A stretch of DNA of 14,080 nucleotides from Chromera velia (taxonomy: Eukaryota > Sar > Chromeraceae): the NCBI GenBank assembly GCA_018398765.1, contig JAHBMJ010002594.1:3630-17709 (forward strand), read 5' to 3'. Below the pieces are notes generated by a model. That model was not told the DNA's origin. It did not search any database and saw nothing but the letters and a program-made list of their open reading frames with translations. How positions within the stretch are numbered: position 1 is the stretch's first letter; every line of letters starts with the position of its first letter. Shown piece after piece: positions 14,063 through 14,080 of the stretch. Both the position numbers and the translations under genes were made by a program.

Positions 14063-14080
14063 ATCTAGTCAGGGAGGACC

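Overview
The window is nuclear DNA of an intron-rich unicellular eukaryote. It carries two conserved genes arranged head to head, and every reading of them depends on splicing. The proteins look alveolate. The phosphatase N-terminus has the pattern PLxDPxxDRxxKDxEPPPA that I associate with apicomplexan-type calcineurin A. A chromerid such as Chromera velia is my best guess from gene style and base composition, but this is inference, not identification.

Left half (about 237 to 6385, minus strand): the catalytic A subunit of calcineurin (Ca2+/calmodulin-dependent Ser/Thr phosphatase PP2B). I traced 14 exons that join in phase into a 415-residue open frame with all metal-ligand motifs, plus a probable 15th exon. 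The 3' end runs off the window. Middle (6386 to 7088): a 703-bp divergent intergenic region. It contains a perfect three-unit heat-shock element and two CACGTG boxes, each followed by the same 10-mer. Right-centre (7089 to 12298, plus strand): a complete mitochondrial HSP70 gene of 10 exons and 683 codons, with an N-terminal presequence, ATPase domain, substrate-binding domain and a Lys/Glu-rich tail.

Right end (12299 to 14080): no gene I can support. The first ~700 bp is probably 3' UTR and spacer. From about 13020 the DNA becomes visibly AT-rich and holds a diverged two-copy repeat with a tRNA B-box-like core, a (TTTGA)5 tract and a 12-bp inverted repeat. This looks like transposon or SINE debris.

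The most unusual signal is in the introns. All 23 well-defined donors have G at +5, and 20 of 23 have GT again at +5/+6. In about half, this GTNN pattern continues as a period-4 microsatellite starting exactly at the splice site. Donors often have C at +3, and none is GTAAGT. Acceptors are mostly TGCAG. The second notable signal is a duplicated exon start at the calcineurin 3' end, where one copy ends in an early stop.
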